Shown: piece after piece, positions 35,690-48,240 of the stretch
Layout of the letters: every line of letters starts with the position of its first letter
Position numbering within the stretch: the stretch's first letter is position 1
Assembly: GCF_032452875.1 (NCBI RefSeq)
Contig: NC_083876.1
Span: 23,286,001-23,350,000, forward strand
Direction: 5' to 3'
Length of the DNA stretch: 64,000 nt
Source: Bos javanicus
Lineage: Eukaryota > Chordata > Mammalia > Artiodactyla > Bovidae
Notes under the pieces: model-generated
The model's input: the letters and a program-made list of their open reading frames with translations, nothing else
The model's database searches: none
Told to the model about the DNA's origin: nothing
Position numbers and translations under genes: made by a program

Positions 35690-36705
35690 CCCATTTCCAT
35701 TCTAGCCCTACAGTTCCAATCTTCAACCACAGTTAAGAGGCAGAATAATCTTTTAAACCTTTAATGGAGGCTGTTAATTCTCTGCTTCAAATACCTCGGT
35801 GGCTCCACAAGTGGATTAAAAATAACAATGAAACATTATCATGTGACTCCTGACTATCTCAAACCTTGTCTCATGCTACCCTTCTCACTTCCACACCTTT
35901 TGAGCATGTTATTTCCTTCGCCTCAAAAAAATTTTTTCCTGGTTTTCATAAGCTAACTCTTCATCCCTCAGGTGTCAGCTTAAATGTCATCTCCTCAGAG
36001 GCACATCCCTGGCTATACCATGAAAAAAAATCCCCTCTTTATTCTTCATCACTGTCCTCTGTTCATTTCCCTTCATAACCCAAGCTGTACTCACGTCTTT
36101 CTTTGTTCACCTGAATATTATAGGCATATAATGTTCATTTTATTGTGCTTCACATGCTTTAAAAAAAAAAAAACCAAATTGAAGGTTTGTGCTAACTTTT
36201 TGTTGAGCAAGTCTATCAGCACCATTGTTTCAACAGTATCTGCTCACTTCGTATCTCTGGGTCATACACTGGTAATTCTCCTAGTATCTCAAACCTTTTC
36301 ATTTTTGTTTCAGTGCTCTGTTGTCACTGATCTTTGATGTTACTCTTGCAAAAAGACTGCAACTGACTGAAGGCTCAGATGATGGTTAGAATTTTTAGCA
36401 ATAAAGTATTTTTAAATTAAGGCATGTACATTGGTTTTTTAGACATAATATTGCACAACTTAACAGACTACAGTACAGTATAAACATAGCTTTCATGTGC
36501 ACTGGAGAACCAAAAATATTTGTGTGACTCATTTATTGCAATATTCGCTTTACTGTGGTAAACTGTAAAACTGTAATATATCCAAGGTATGCCTTCACTT
36601 GTAAATTCCACAAAGGCAGGAAATGTGTCTTTTATTTACCCATGTCCAGTTAGTAAAGTGCCTGGAATGCAGTGGACACAATATATTTCTGTTGAAGAAA
36701 GGAAG
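35690..36705 (+). mobile_element. L2 3' end split by a Tigger transposon
   Basis: Left part 35690-36120: cctcggtggctccacaagtg, 'catcccctcaggtgtcagct'-like sequence, taaatgtcatctcctcagag, cacatccctggctatacc. Right part 36595-36705: attccacaaaggcaggaaat, gtgtcttttatttacccatg, aagtgcctggaatgcag. Joined, they follow the normal L2 3' end; the DNA transposon at 36121-36594 sits between. Confidence 0.75.
36121..36594 (+). mobile_element. Internally deleted Tigger1-type DNA transposon
   Basis: Left end aggcata, ttcattttattgtgcttcac, aaattgaaggtttgtgctaa, gagcaagtctatcagcacca, ctttgatgttactcttgcaa. It then jumps to the other end: ctcagatgatggttagaatt, ttagcaataaagtattttta, atattcgctttactgtggta, ccaaggtatgcct. 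The terminal aggcata/tatgcct are inverted copies. The transposase gene is gone. A tc1/mariner-superfamily (pogo-like) element active in early mammals. Orientation relative to a full Tigger is arbitrary. Confidence 0.85.
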
Positions 36706-37177
36706 GCGAGAAGAAATCGTGAACATAGAGAATCAGCAAAAAGGTTTTGAAGAAGTGGCAGAGTTGGAAAGAAAACAAAGCAAGGCCCTTCCAGAAGCAC
36801 TGAGTGATCAACAGTGTTATTTGACAATGTCTAAAACTAGATTTAAATGATAAATTATTTATCAATAGATCAATTAGTGTTAGAAATTTCTTAAGGTGAA
36901 ACCATATTTGAACAATATTCCTATGGAATATCTATTAGAATTAAGTCTTCTAGAAAGAAATACATGAAATTTTTTACATGTAAACACTCCATATCTGGGG
37001 GAAAATCTTAGCAACACAATATATTAATTTAACTTCTGAAAATCAGAACACATATTAGTCAATGAGGAAAAGCCCAAGAAGCTACATGTTAAAGAGTATA
37101 GCTTCTCTGAACAACTCAGATTGAAGATAGAATATACAATCAATGTAAAAAGAAGACTCAACATTAGTCTAGGATGT
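36706..37177. other. AT-rich intron, no recognised element
   Basis: Nothing recognised. Open frames near 36623-36865 overlap the L2 end and are chance. Confidence 0.5.
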
Positions 37178-38760
37178 GACAGTTAATATTATGTATCAAC
37201 TTGGCTAGGCATGGTACCCAGATAATTCGGTCAAACATTAGTCTAGATATTTCTGGAAAGCTAATTTTTAGATGAGATTAACATTTAAATCAGCAGACTT
37301 TGAATAAAGCAATTTTCCTTCCATAATGTCGACAGGCCTCGTCCAATCATTTGAAGACCTTACAAAAGACTTATATGACCTTCCCCAAGGGAAAGGGAAT
37401 TCTGCTAGTAAAGGATTTTTTGGAGTCAATTGCAACATCCACTCTTCCCTGGTCCTCCAGCCTGGAGGCCTACCTTGAATATTTTGGACTTGCCAGCTTC
37501 CACAACTACGTGAACCAATCCCTTAAAATAAATCTCTCTCCATACACACAACCACATATACATATACATAAAGATCAAATTTCCAACATCCGTTGGATCA
37601 TCGAAAAAGCAAGAGAGTGCCAGAAAAACATCTACTCCAGCTTTATTGATGACACCAAAGCCTTTGACTGTGTGGATCACAACAAACTATGGAAAATTCT
37701 TCAGGAGAGGAATACCAGACCCCCTGACCTGCCTCCTGGGAAATCTGTATGCAGGCCAAGAAGCAACAGTTAGAACCAGACATGGATCAACAGACTGGTT
37801 CCAAAAGGGGAAAGGAGTACATCAAGGCTGTATATTGTCACCCTGCTTATTTAACTTATATGCAGAGTACATCATGAGAAATGCCGGGCTGGATGAAGCA
37901 CAAGCTGGAATAAAATTGCCAGGAGAAATATCAATAACCTCAGGTATGCAGATGACACCAATTTTATGGCAGAAAGCGAAGAAGAACGAAAAAACCTCTT
38001 GATGAAAGTGAAAGAGGAGAGTGAAAAGGTTGGCTTAAAACTCAACATTCAGAAAACTAAGATCATGGTATCTGGTCCCATCACTTCTTGGCAAATAGAT
38101 GGGGAAACAATGGAAACAGTGAGAAACTTTATTTTGGGGGGCTCCAAAATCACTGCTGATGGTGACTGCAGCTATGAAATTAAGATGCTTGCTCCTTTGA
38201 AGAAAAACCAACCTAGAGAGCATATTAAAAAGCAGAGACATTACTTTGCCAACAAAGGTCTATCTAGTCAAAGTTATGGTTTTTCCAGTAGTCATGTATG
38301 GATGTGAGAGTTGGACCATAAAGAAAGCTGAGCAGCAAAGAATTGATGCTTTTGAACTGTAGTATTGAAGAAGACTCTTGAGAGTCTCTTGGACTGCAAG
38401 GAGATCCAACCAGTCAATCCTAAAGGAAATCAGTCCTGAATATTCACTGGAAGGCCTGATGCTGAAGCTGAAACTCCAAAAGTTGGGCCACCTGATGGGA
38501 AGAACTGTCTCACTGTAAATGACCCTGATGCTGGGAAAGACTGAAGGCAGGAGGAGAAGGGGATGACAGATGAGATGGTTGGATCACATCACCGACTTGA
38601 TGGATGTCAGTTTGAGCAAGCTCCAGGAGTTGGTGATGGACAGGGAAGTCTGGTGTGCTGCAGTCCATCAGGTCACAGAGTCAGACACAACTGAGCAATT
38701 GAACTGAACTGAACTGATACATACATATTACTGATTCTCTTTTTCTGCAGAACTCTATTA
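37178..38760 (+). mobile_element. MLT2-type (ERVL) LTR split by BovB
   Basis: Left part to about 37570: gtgacagttaatattatgta, tcaacttggctaggcatggt, acccagataattcggtcaaa, gatgagattaacatttaaat, ggcctcgtccaatcatttga, 'cttgccagcttccac', gaaccaatcccttaaaataa. The LTR end reappears after BovB at about 38724-38760 (tattactgattctctttttc, 'tgcagaactc'). Diverged, so old. Confidence 0.8.
37571..38716 (+). mobile_element. BovB, 5'-truncated, nested in an MLT2-type LTR
   Basis: Starts in the reverse transcriptase region (atccgttggatcatcgaaaa; NIRWIIEKARECQKNIYSSF, motif A DTKAFDCVDHNKLW), continues through the YADD equivalent (here frame-shifted at about 37915-37950) and runs to the gaactgaactgaactg tail. 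atacata at 37564-37570 and 38717-38723 is the likely target duplication. Confidence 0.92.
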
Positions 38761-39006
38761 CAGAGAACAACAAGGAAGAAAAATGAGTTCAAGCCCCAAC
38801 TCTGGTACTTACAACTTGGTACTGAACTTCTTGGAATGACTGTTTTAAACTATTTATAAAATAAATAGATTTTTAAAACTACCAGCTACCAAACGTTAAT
38901 GACTCCATCTCCACATAGTCCACAAACTTCACTCACCAACTATTTCCAAGTAAATGTGAACTGTAAATGCTCATAAAATCAATTTGAGATAAGCTCCTCT
39001 TTATTC

Positions 39007-39101
39007 GAGAATCCCAGGGACAGGGAAGCCTGGTGGGCTGCCATCTATGGGGTTGCACAGAGTCGGACACGACTGAAGCGACTTAGCAGCAGCAGCAGCA
39101 G
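39007..39101 (+). mobile_element. BOV-A2 3' monomer fragment
   Basis: gagaatcccagggacaggga to gcgacttagcagcagcagca. Near-identical cctctttattc (38996-39006) and cctcttcattc (39102-39112) flank it, so it entered as a short copy. Confidence 0.88.
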
Positions 39102-39112
39102 CCTCTTCATTC

Positions 39113-42100
39113 ATTTTAAAACTGATATGAGCATTCCAATTAATTAAGCTAAAATTAATAGATGCTGTTCTGATAGTTAAAATCCAAAGTACTTTCCATG
39201 GTAGAAAACACTGGAAAGAATCCTAAGGTAACACTCAATTTATCAAACAAATGGCATTTATTTGGCACACAGTTAGTGAAAATTAACTTCTTCCATTAGG
39301 GAAATAACATACTTACACATTTTCAGCTTTTAAAATATATTACCTCATTTCATAGTGAAAATGTCTTATTTCACAAAGCAGCAGTAATTCTGTAAAATGT
39401 ATAAAATATGACACCCTCCAAATTATTATAAATGTCATTCATTCAGTCACCAATCAATGTAAGACTAGAATTTATATTGATAAATGAAAATTTTCTTTGC
39501 TTAGAAATGAAATTCAGTAACTTTCATGATTTATTTTAAGTATTATGTAATGTGCAATTCTATCAAATATTATATAAATTTTACTACAATGAATATAAAA
39601 TATCATAAAATATGTAGTAAGGCACTGAAATTGACAACTTCAATTATGACTTTACTTCGGAGAGTTGAAATTTAGACTATAAAATTACCTAGGTATAAAA
39701 TATCCAATATTTTTTAAAGGTATATAAAAGAATTCTTAGACAATACTAAATACAGATTATTTTGTCATGAAAATAGACCTTCACATTTTCAGAAGCATAC
39801 CTAAGAAGCATGTAGGAAATTTTGGAAAGAATAAAAGCAAACATCTAGGCTGGCTATTTCTACTCAATTACTGAATGGAGGTTGGTGGGGAGGGGTTGAG
39901 GGGAGGGGCAAAACATTACCTCCTGGAAAATTCTTCCTAATAATTCCTCTACTAGCTAAAATTAGTTAACTAAGTTAAATTAAGTAAGTAAGTTAAATAA
40001 AATGTATAAAAATAAACAACAGTTTCAAAGCATATACAGAAAAACCAATAGTCTGAAAAAAACTACAAAAAAATTAAAAATCAGATGAGAACATAATTAC
40101 TCCAGATGAGAAAATGTCAACATTAAACATTTATCCATTCAAATTGGAGAAATTTTGAAAATGAACCACCTTATAACTAGGATACAGCTGTATAAACTGA
40201 CATGTGCTTATGTGTATTTTGAGAGGAAAGAATAGGAATTTTGATGAGCTGTGTCATCAAATCACTTTAAACCTGTTTAAAATCTTTCTTATTTGAAAAT
40301 CTACTAATTTTAATATGCCCTAAAATTGTGATTTAAAGTTACTACCAAAAACTTTCTGAATTAGAAATGTATAATTTCTATACATTTGAAATGATAGGGC
40401 TATTTGAAAGATGTGTGAATTAGTTGTGACATGTTCCAGTTCTACATTTTGAGGCTATTCCACGTAAGTGTATTCTTTTTCTCACATGAAAATCTTCCAA
40501 ATAACTTAAGACCTAACTATGTCCTGTTCAAGTCTTGTCTTTAAGGCTCCACATTTCTATTCCCCCCAACTCTTTCTCATTATCTAGTTTTCAATAACTC
40601 ACTGCTTTGGTCACTCTTCTCTGTATATATCTGTTTGCCTAAGTCCTTTCAAAAATATGAAATCCAGAACTAAACACATTATTCCAGATGTGATCTGGGA
40701 AGGATAACTTACTGCCTCTCTTTTTAAAAAGTTCTTTATTTTTAATAATAAAGACTGGCACATGTAATCCTTCTTAAAAACACCCAACACCATCCAAATT
40801 AATACATTTTCACAAATACTACTTGAGATAAAACTTGGTAATTTTTCTTAATTTTCCATATGTTATGTGTAAACTTAAATCGAAACACCTGGGTGTACCA
40901 CACAGATTGTAGCAAAGTTATTTTTGGATCCTAAACTTAAATTTCCATTCAAGTTTTCCACACAAAAAGTCTCCAGCTGAATATGGAGATTCAATGAACT
41001 GTTACATTACACTTTTTAAGGGTCTTTTACAGTACAAGATAACTTTCACTGCTTTGCAAAAGAGTTGTATGTCTATGCATACATTTAGATAATACTTATA
41101 TACTGATGTGAAAAAATAATGTCTGAATCATGACTACATTTTTTCCATTCTCCAGATTTTTCATAATTAAGGAATTACTTAGGAAAGAAGATAGTTTGGT
41201 ATTTTAAGCTACTTGTGGGCACACACTGAATTTCTAGTACTTAAGATAACAGGCTACTCTACCTCACTCCTATTAACACAAATCACATATATTCATACAC
41301 TTTCATAAATATGACAGTCTGCTCAGAAAAAATAGTCAATTTGAATTAATTAGTATATCCTCTAAATCTCAATAAATGAAAATCAACTTTTTGCAAATAA
41401 TTATCTCTAAAAAATCACTGAGTTAACAGTAATCAAGAGAGTACTTAAGAGACTTGAACTAGCCCAAATATTCCAATAATTTGTTTCATCCTTTTGGAAA
41501 AAAAATTTCACGATGTAGTGCTGTAGAAACAAAAGATGCAAATATTCAGCCTATGTCATGAGAAAAGAAATAAATGAACAAAAGAATATTTTGGAATAAG
41601 TATAAACCAAAACAAAGGTATATTACCATAGGAGGTATGGGGAAGGGTAAAAAAGTTTAACAATATCTAGTATTTAAATGCTCACTTTTCTAAAAGCATT
41701 AAAAATTAGTTCTCTTAAACACCAACCATTTCAATTTCTAGAGACTCTAAAACAACAAAACTATAGAAATAGAAGCTTCCAATACAATAAAAAGTAAAAA
41801 TTACAAACTGAACCAGAGCTATAAGCCAAAAATATTCCCTGAATGTCAAAACTCTTAAGTATTTCCAAAGATGCTAAAGTGGCTTAACAGAAAGAAGCTA
41901 GTCTCAGTTGAGAATAGTTCTGGTCCACCTGGGCCACTCTATATCCAGGACTACTTAAGAGATTAAGGACCTCCTCTGATTCCTTCCCAGAAACTCCTTA
42001 GCTCTGGAAGTAAGATGACCTAGGAAATCAAGAGATGTCTATTAACCTCTGGGCACTGGATCACTTGGCAGTTTACATCACAATGGACCACAAACAATCA

Positions 42101-42773
42101 GATCACAAAAAATAAAACTATTCAAAGCACCACAGCCTTAGGGGTTAAACATATAACTCATAAGCTATTAAAATTGGCTGTGAAATCATACTTTCCATAA
42201 GCAATTTAAATTCTCCTCATTTATAATTCATTACTGAGTTAATTAAAACACTAATAGCTTAATAAACTGCTATCACAAAACTGTACAGTACATAATAAAA
42301 AAAAAAGATGTTAGGAAAACTAGGTAGATTTAAAATGAGAAAATTTATAAAACAGAATACACTATGAAAGTGTCCATTCTATAAACTATACACTTGACAG
42401 CTATTCTAATTATTAAATCTGTAGCATATGAGAATATCCTTGGGTTAAAGGAGTATTGGCTTTGGGAAGGTTTCTTTTTACATTTATTCCTTTTAAGCAT
42501 TTTTTCTTACTGCTATTTCACAAAACAAATATCAATTCACCAACACCCTCACCCAAAAACATTACAGAATTTGCTGACCTCGTGGCATACCTGCAGAAAC
42601 TTTGTTTCCATTGTGATAACCATGATCGAATCATAGTCATGTTTATGACCATTTCTGTACTACTAGGTAGACATCCTCATATGAAATTACACATAAGGTA
42701 ATACAGAAAGTTTAGTTCAATTCAAATAACAATAATATACTTCAAGACCTTTTTGGAATTTCAAAGAAGTATG
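39113..42773. other. 3.7-kb repeat-poor AT-rich intron
   Basis: The longest stretch without a recognisable recent insertion. Very AT-rich, with no ORF over about 80 codons worth reporting and no ME1 exon recognised on the minus strand. GGGG-rich patch at about 39880-39908. Ancient elements may be present but beyond recognition by eye. Confidence 0.5.
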
Positions 42774-42775
42774 TG

Positions 42776-42897
42776 ATTTAGTTGCTAAGTTGTGTCTGAC
42801 AATTGCGACCCCATGGACCACAGCCTGCAAAGCTCCTCTGTCCGTGGGATTCTCCAGGCAAGAATACTGGAGTGGGTTGCTATTTCCTTCTCCAAAA
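42776..42897 (-). mobile_element. Bov-A monomer
   Basis: Reverse: gatttagttgctaagttgtg to gggttgctatttccttctcc. Only one monomer and no tRNA head. Confidence 0.85.
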
Positions 42898-43124
42898 GGA
42901 AATATATTTACAAATAAACAATACATACAGAAAAACTATCTTAATATTTTGTTTTGGTTTGTCTTAGTATTTCCTTCTATGCACTTCTCCAATAATTTTC
43001 TGGGAAAAAAGGAAAGCAAAAAACCCATATCTTATTGATTCTCTTTGACAATTATTCTTTTAAATCATCTTCATCATTGTCAAAATCAAAATATGTACCA
43101 TTTATGTAGTATATCTAATGTGTG

Positions 43125-43391
43125 CCCCACTCCAGTACTCTTGCCTGGAAAATCCCATGGGCGGAGGAGCCTGGTAGGCTGCAGTCCATGGGGTCGCTAA
43201 GAGTAGGGCACAACTGAGTGACTTCACTTTCACTTTTCACTTTCCACTTTCATGCACTGGAGAAGGAAGTGGCAACCTACTCCAGTATTCTTGCCTGGAG
43301 AATCCCAGGGACAGGGAAGCCTGATGGGCTTCTGTTTATGGGGTCGCACAGAGTCGGACACAACTGAAGCAACTTAGCAGCAGCAGCAGCA
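43125..43391 (+). mobile_element. BOV-A2 SINE
   Basis: Forward dimer: ccccactccagtactcttgc; linker cactttcacttttcactttc; second monomer ending gcaacttagcagcagcagca. Confidence 0.92.
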
Positions 43392-43492
43392 TGTACATTA
43401 TGTATTAAGTTCCAGGTCTATACATTTAATTGCCTTTTAGACACCCCCCTCAATTTGGAAGTCCCAAAGACATTTAAAACTCAGCATGTCTT

Positions 43493-43690
43493 GACAGATG
43501 GATTCTGCAGGCAAGAATACTGGAGTGGGTTGCCATTTCCTTTTCCAATGCATGAAAGTGAAAAGTGAAAATGAAATCGCTCAGTCCTGTCCGACTCTTA
43601 GAGATCCCATGGACTGCAGCCCACCAGGCTCCTCCGTCCATGGGATTTTCCAGGCAAGAGTACTGGAGTGGGTCGCCACTGCCTTCTCCC
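43493..43690 (-). mobile_element. BOV-A2 SINE, truncated
   Basis: Reverse: part of one monomer (ggattctgcaggcaagaata), linker aatgcatgaaagtgaaaagt, complete second monomer ending ccactgccttctcc. Confidence 0.9.
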
Positions 43691-43755
43691 AGATGTCCAA
43701 GAGGCACATGAAAAGATGCTCAACTTCATTAGAGAAATGGAAATCAAAACTCTGC

Positions 43756-43827
43756 GTTGGCCCAAAAATTCATTTGGATTTTTTGTAACCTCTTGCTGAG
43801 AAACCTGAATGAACTTTTGGGCCACCA
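43756..43827 (+). mobile_element. Mariner-type MITE, about 72 bp
   Basis: The outer ends gttggcccaaaaattcattt and gaatgaacttttgggccacc are inverted copies of each other (tggcccaaaa(a/g)ttcat) around a short centre. This is the layout of the short mariner derivatives common in ruminants. It sits in L1 sequence. Confidence 0.82.
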
Positions 43828-44004
43828 CAAAGGGAGATCACCACCTTATGCCAGTCAGAATTAAAGGGTCTACAAATAATAAATGCTGCAGTGAGTGTGG
43901 AGAAAACACACTCCTATAGAATCCTCCTATACTGTTGGTTGGAATGCAAACTGGTGCAGTCACTATGCAAACAGTATGGAGGTTCCTTAAAACAGAAACA
44001 GAAA

Positions 44005-44557
44005 GCTGTGGTACATATACACAATGGAGTATTACTCAGCCATTAAAAAGAATACATTTGAATCAGTTCTAATAAGGTGGATGAAACTGGAGCCTATTAT
44101 ACAGAGTGAAGTAAGCCAGAAGGAAAAACATCAATACAGTATACTAACGCATATATATGGAATTTAGAAAGATGGTAACAATAACCCGGTGTACGAGACA
44201 GCAAAAGAGACACTGATGTATAGAACAGTCTTATGGACTCTGTGGGAGAGGGAGAGGGTGGGAAGATTTGGGAGAATGGCATTGAAACATGTATATCATG
44301 TAAGAAACAAGTTGCCAGTCCAGGTTCGATGCACGATACTGGATGCTTGGGGCTGGTGCACTGGGACGACCCAGAGGGATGGTATGGGGAGGGAGGAGGG
44401 AGGAGGGTTCAGGATGGGGAACACATGTATACCTGTGGCGGATTCATTTTGATATTTGGCAAAACTAATACAATTATGTAAAGTTTAAAAATAAAATTAA
44501 AAAAAAAAGGAGAGAAAAAAAAACCAAAAAACCAATATAACATAAAAAAAAAAAAAA
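44005..44557 (+). mobile_element. Young L1-BT-like 3' end nested in older L1
   Basis: Starts gctgtggtacatatacacaa (C-terminal ORF2, MEYYSAIKKN region) and ends in the 3' UTR (cctgtggcggattcattttg) and a composite A-rich tail from about 44490. agaaacagaaa is duplicated at 43994-44004 and 44558-44568. Closely similar in sequence to 18449-18960 on the other strand. Confidence 0.93.
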
Positions 44558-45156
44558 AGAAACAGAAAACAGAGTTGCCATATGATCCAGCAGTCCCACC
44601 CCTGGGCATGTATGAGACAAAACTGTAATTCAAAAGATATATGCACCCCTACGTTCACAGGAGCACTACTGACAATAGTCAAGACATGGCAGCAACCTGT
44701 GTCCATTGACAGATGAATGGATAAAAATGGTGTGGTAAATATATACAATGGAATACTACTCGACCATAGAAAAGAATGAAATAATGTCATTTGCAGCAAT
44801 ATGGGTGTATTTAAGAGATTATCATACTAAGTGAAGTTAGCTCAGAAACAGAGAGATAAACATCATGTCACTTATATGCGGAATCTAAAAAAATGATATA
44901 AATGAAGTTACTTATAAAACAGAAACAGACTCATGGATCTAGAAAACAAATTTATGGTTATCAAAGCAGATAAGGAATAAATTAAGAGTTTGGGATTAGC
45001 AGATACAAACTACTATATATGAAATAAACAGCAAGGCCCTACTTACAGTACAGGGAACTATAATCAATAACCTGTAAGAAATCATAATGGAAAAGAATGT
45101 GAAATATATATAATATATATATACACTTATATACTTCAGTAAAAAATAAAATGTCC

Positions 45157-45657
45157 AGGAAAAAAAAAAACATTCAACATGTCCCCAAAAGAACTTTCTA
45201 CTTCCCTTACAAACATATTTGGTTATTTCAAAACTCAGTGAATGTTACCATCATCCATTTAGTCATCAAGAAATCCAGGAGTTACAGTAATACCAGTTGT
45301 AATCACCACCACTTGGGAAAAACTACTTTGTGTCAAGATTATGCTAAATATATTATCCAGATTAAACCTAATTTCCCTCATTCAAAAAACTTGCAAAACA
45401 TATATTAGTCTGAGAAATCTAAAGGGTCCTGTTTAATTTTAGTTAATTCCACTTTCCTCTGGTTAATTTGAGCACTGAATGCTTTTTCACCTCATTTTTG
45501 GCCAACCAATTAATGATACTAGTTGGATCAGACTATGGAAATGTTTTTTTAAAAAACCTGTCACCAACAAACTGTTGTATTAGCTCATTTTTTTTCCAAA
45601 ATCATATCAGTGATGTTCAGTACAAAGATGAGTAGTTGAAAGGCATATAGTAGGTGC
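45157..45657. other. Intron sequence, no clear element
   Basis: Mostly unrecognised. About 45640-45660 (catatagtaggtgctta) looks like the last bases of an L2 or MIR. Confidence 0.45.
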
Positions 45658-45672
45658 TTAAAGTTGTATGGT

Positions 45673-45873
45673 GCTTTAGTTTCTAAGTCTTGTCTGACTC
45701 TTGCAACTTCATGTAGCCCTCCAGGTTCCTCTGTCCATGGGACCTTCCAGGCAAGAATACTGGAGTGGGTTACCATTTCCTTCTCCAGGGGATCTTCCTG
45801 GCCCAGGAATTAAACCCAGGTCTCCTGCATTGCAAGTGGATTCTTTACTGACTGAGCTATGGGGGAAACCCCT
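45673..45873 (-). mobile_element. Bov-tA SINE with 15-bp target duplication
   Basis: Reverse: Bov-A from gctttagtttctaagtcttg, tRNA head ending actgactgagctatggggg. ttaaagttgtatggt (45658-45672) matches ttaaggttgtatggt (45874-45888) with one difference. Confidence 0.93.
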
Positions 45874-46209
45874 TTAAGGTTGTATGGTCTCTATTTAATC
45901 AAAATATTATTCCTCACAGCCTGATTCCTTGGAATGAAGCTAATTTATTTCAGATCTATTATTTATGAGAATTTGCCTGTTAGAACAGTATGCTTAAAAC
46001 AGTAGGAGAAATAAATAATCAAAACTTTGTTTTTCTTTGTGAGTAGATGAATAGAGTAATATTAAGTTACTATTTCTATGAGGTAAAAAACAACATATTC
46101 AAGACAAACCAGACACTAAGTTTAAATAGCATGGGAAATAGAGTAATAATTTATAAAATATTATCCCTTCTCTCTAGATGCTCACAATCTAGTTGAAACT
46201 AAATGAAGA

Positions 46210-46832
46210 GGCAAATAGATAGTGAAACAGTAGCTGACTTTATTTTTGGGGCTCCAAAATCACTGCAGATGGTGACTGCAGCCATGAAATTAAAAAATGC
46301 TTACTCCTTGGAAGGAAAGTTATGACTAACCTAGATAACATATTCAAAAGCAGAGACATTATTTTGTCAACAAAGGTCTATCTAGTCAAGACTATGGTTT
46401 TTCCAGTAGTCACGTATGGATGTGAGAGTTGGACTATAAGGAAAGATGAGCACCAAAGAATTGATGCTTTTGAACTGTGGTTTGGAGAAGACTCTTGAGA
46501 GTCCCTTGGACTGCTAGGAGATCCAACCAGTCCATTCTGAAGGAGATCAGCCCTGGGTGTTCACTGGAAGGAATGATGCTAAAGCTGAAACTCCAGTACT
46601 TTGGCCACCTGATGCGAAGGGCTGACTCATCTGAAAAGACCCTGATGCTGGGAAAGATAGAGGGCTGGAGGAGAAGGGGACAACAGAGGATGAGATTGGT
46701 TGGATGGCATCACCGACTAAATGGACGTGGGTTTGGGTGGACTCTGGGAGTTGGTGATGGACTGAGAGGCCTGGTGTGCTGCAGTTCATGGGGTTGCAAA
46801 GAGTTGGACACAACTGAGCGACTGAACCGAAG
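46210..46832 (+). mobile_element. BovB, 5'-truncated
   Basis: Forward: gactttatttttggggctcc, actgcagatggtgactgcag, the [15 protein letters not shown] frame (46477-46842), ending gagcgactgaacc. Several frameshifts. Confidence 0.92.
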
Positions 46833-46859
46833 AGTAAAATGACAACAAAAGAAACCAAA

Positions 46860-47240
46860 AGGGAAAAAATACTGAGCTTGTAAATGGAAGAGACTATGGA
46901 TCACCAGAAATGGGTTGTGGGGGATGAGGAGAAGTGGGTAAAGGTCCAAAGTTACAAACTTCCAGTTACAAAATCAGTTAAGGCCTGGGGATGTAATACA
47001 CACATAGCAACTATACTTAATAATACTGCTTTACATATTTGAATGCTGCTAACAGAATGTATCTTAATAGTTCTCATCACAAGAAAACAGTTTTTTTGTA
47101 ACTATGTATGGTGATGGATGTTAACTAGACTTACTGTGTTGATAATTTCATAATATATACAAATACTGAATCATTACATTATATACCTGGGACTAACAGT
47201 ATATGTCAATTTTACCTTAATTGAAAAACTGAAATGAATA
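46860..47240 (+). mobile_element. L1 3' UTR fragment
   Basis: Landmarks of older L1 3' ends: aaagttacaaacttccagtt, gatgtaatacacacatagca, gtatggtgatggatgttaac, tattatatacctgggac-like sequence, tatatgtcaattttacctta. Confidence 0.75.
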
Positions 47241-48180
47241 AAGTTAAAAAAGAAAGAGACCAAGTACCTTGATACAACATTCAAAATATCAAAAAATAGG
47301 AACATGATTAACTGCCAAAGGCATGGTAAAGTGATATGCAGCTAATAAGAACTTATAGGAAAGGGAGATGATTCTTGGAAAATGCAGGTAAAATATACCA
47401 GGTGGAAATATTTCCAAAGAAATTACGCAAAACTACTTTAGCTGTACTTTACATATACCTGCATTATCAATTTGCACAAAACTTTTATTTTAAAACAGTT
47501 TCACAGAATACAAGTAAGTTAAGTAATATAGTGGGATCAGCATTCTGCAAAAATATAAAAAAGAATTTCTTTAGCTTCCAAAAATGACACCTCTATCTAC
47601 AAATTAGCCACAATTAAGTATATTGACATAAACAGACTGCATTACCAAATACTGAAAATTCTGCAAGAACTGAATATTATGGGAACAAGATAATCTAAAC
47701 AAAGTCAACAACAGCCTTAAAAAATCATTATCCATAACACCTTGAAAAATCCACACAATATATCCATGCCAAAGAGAAAAGAAATTCCATACACTACCAA
47801 TAAATGAATATTCCAGCATCATACCTCAAGGAAAAATGTTAGAAGTACAGTTATTCATATAAGAATTTATTTTTGGATGCCCAGCCAGATTTTAGTGCCA
47901 TATTCAAAATGAAAAATAAAAATCTGGCCACAAGAAAGTATTGTGTCATTAAGATTTATTAAAAAGTATAAGATCAAAAGACACACCTGTTTGCAACTGT
48001 ATTAAGCTCAATACTTGTACTATTAATGCTGAACTTTCACTAATTATGTTCCTGCTACCATCAAACTCACGAACTAAATATAATGAGGAGTATAATCCTT
48101 CTGTTTAGTTTCTAAATGTCTTAGAATACCTACTGTTGCAATAGGAAAAGATAAAAAGACATTTGTCAATTTTGACTTAA
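47241..48180. other. AT-rich intron, no recognised element
   Basis: Small open frames on both strands (47375-47587, 47604-47822) have no recognisable domain. I see no ME1 exon here. Confidence 0.45.
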
Positions 48181-48240
48181 AAAAAATAGTCCACATTGTG
48201 AAGCAACTATACTCCAATAAAAATTAATTAAAAAATAATA
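48181..48240 (+). mobile_element. L1 3'-terminal scrap
   Basis: gaagcaactatactccaata followed by aaaattaattaaaaaataat is the usual last part of L1 3' UTRs. Confidence 0.65.

Larger units (their letters stand above)
43694..45156 (+). mobile_element. Older L1 3' end containing a MITE and a younger L1
   Basis: Forward L1: aagaggcacatgaaaagatg, ORF2 C-terminus region (actgttggttggaatgcaaa), interrupted at 43756-43827 by a mariner-type MITE and at 44005-44557 by a young L1 3' end. It resumes at agagttgccatatgatccag and continues to the 3' end (tgggattagcagatacaaac; agtacagggaactataatca). Confidence 0.88.

Noticed and set aside
42394..42701. Overlapping 80-codon ORFs as possible ME1 exon
   Set aside because: Wrong strand and no malic enzyme similarity.
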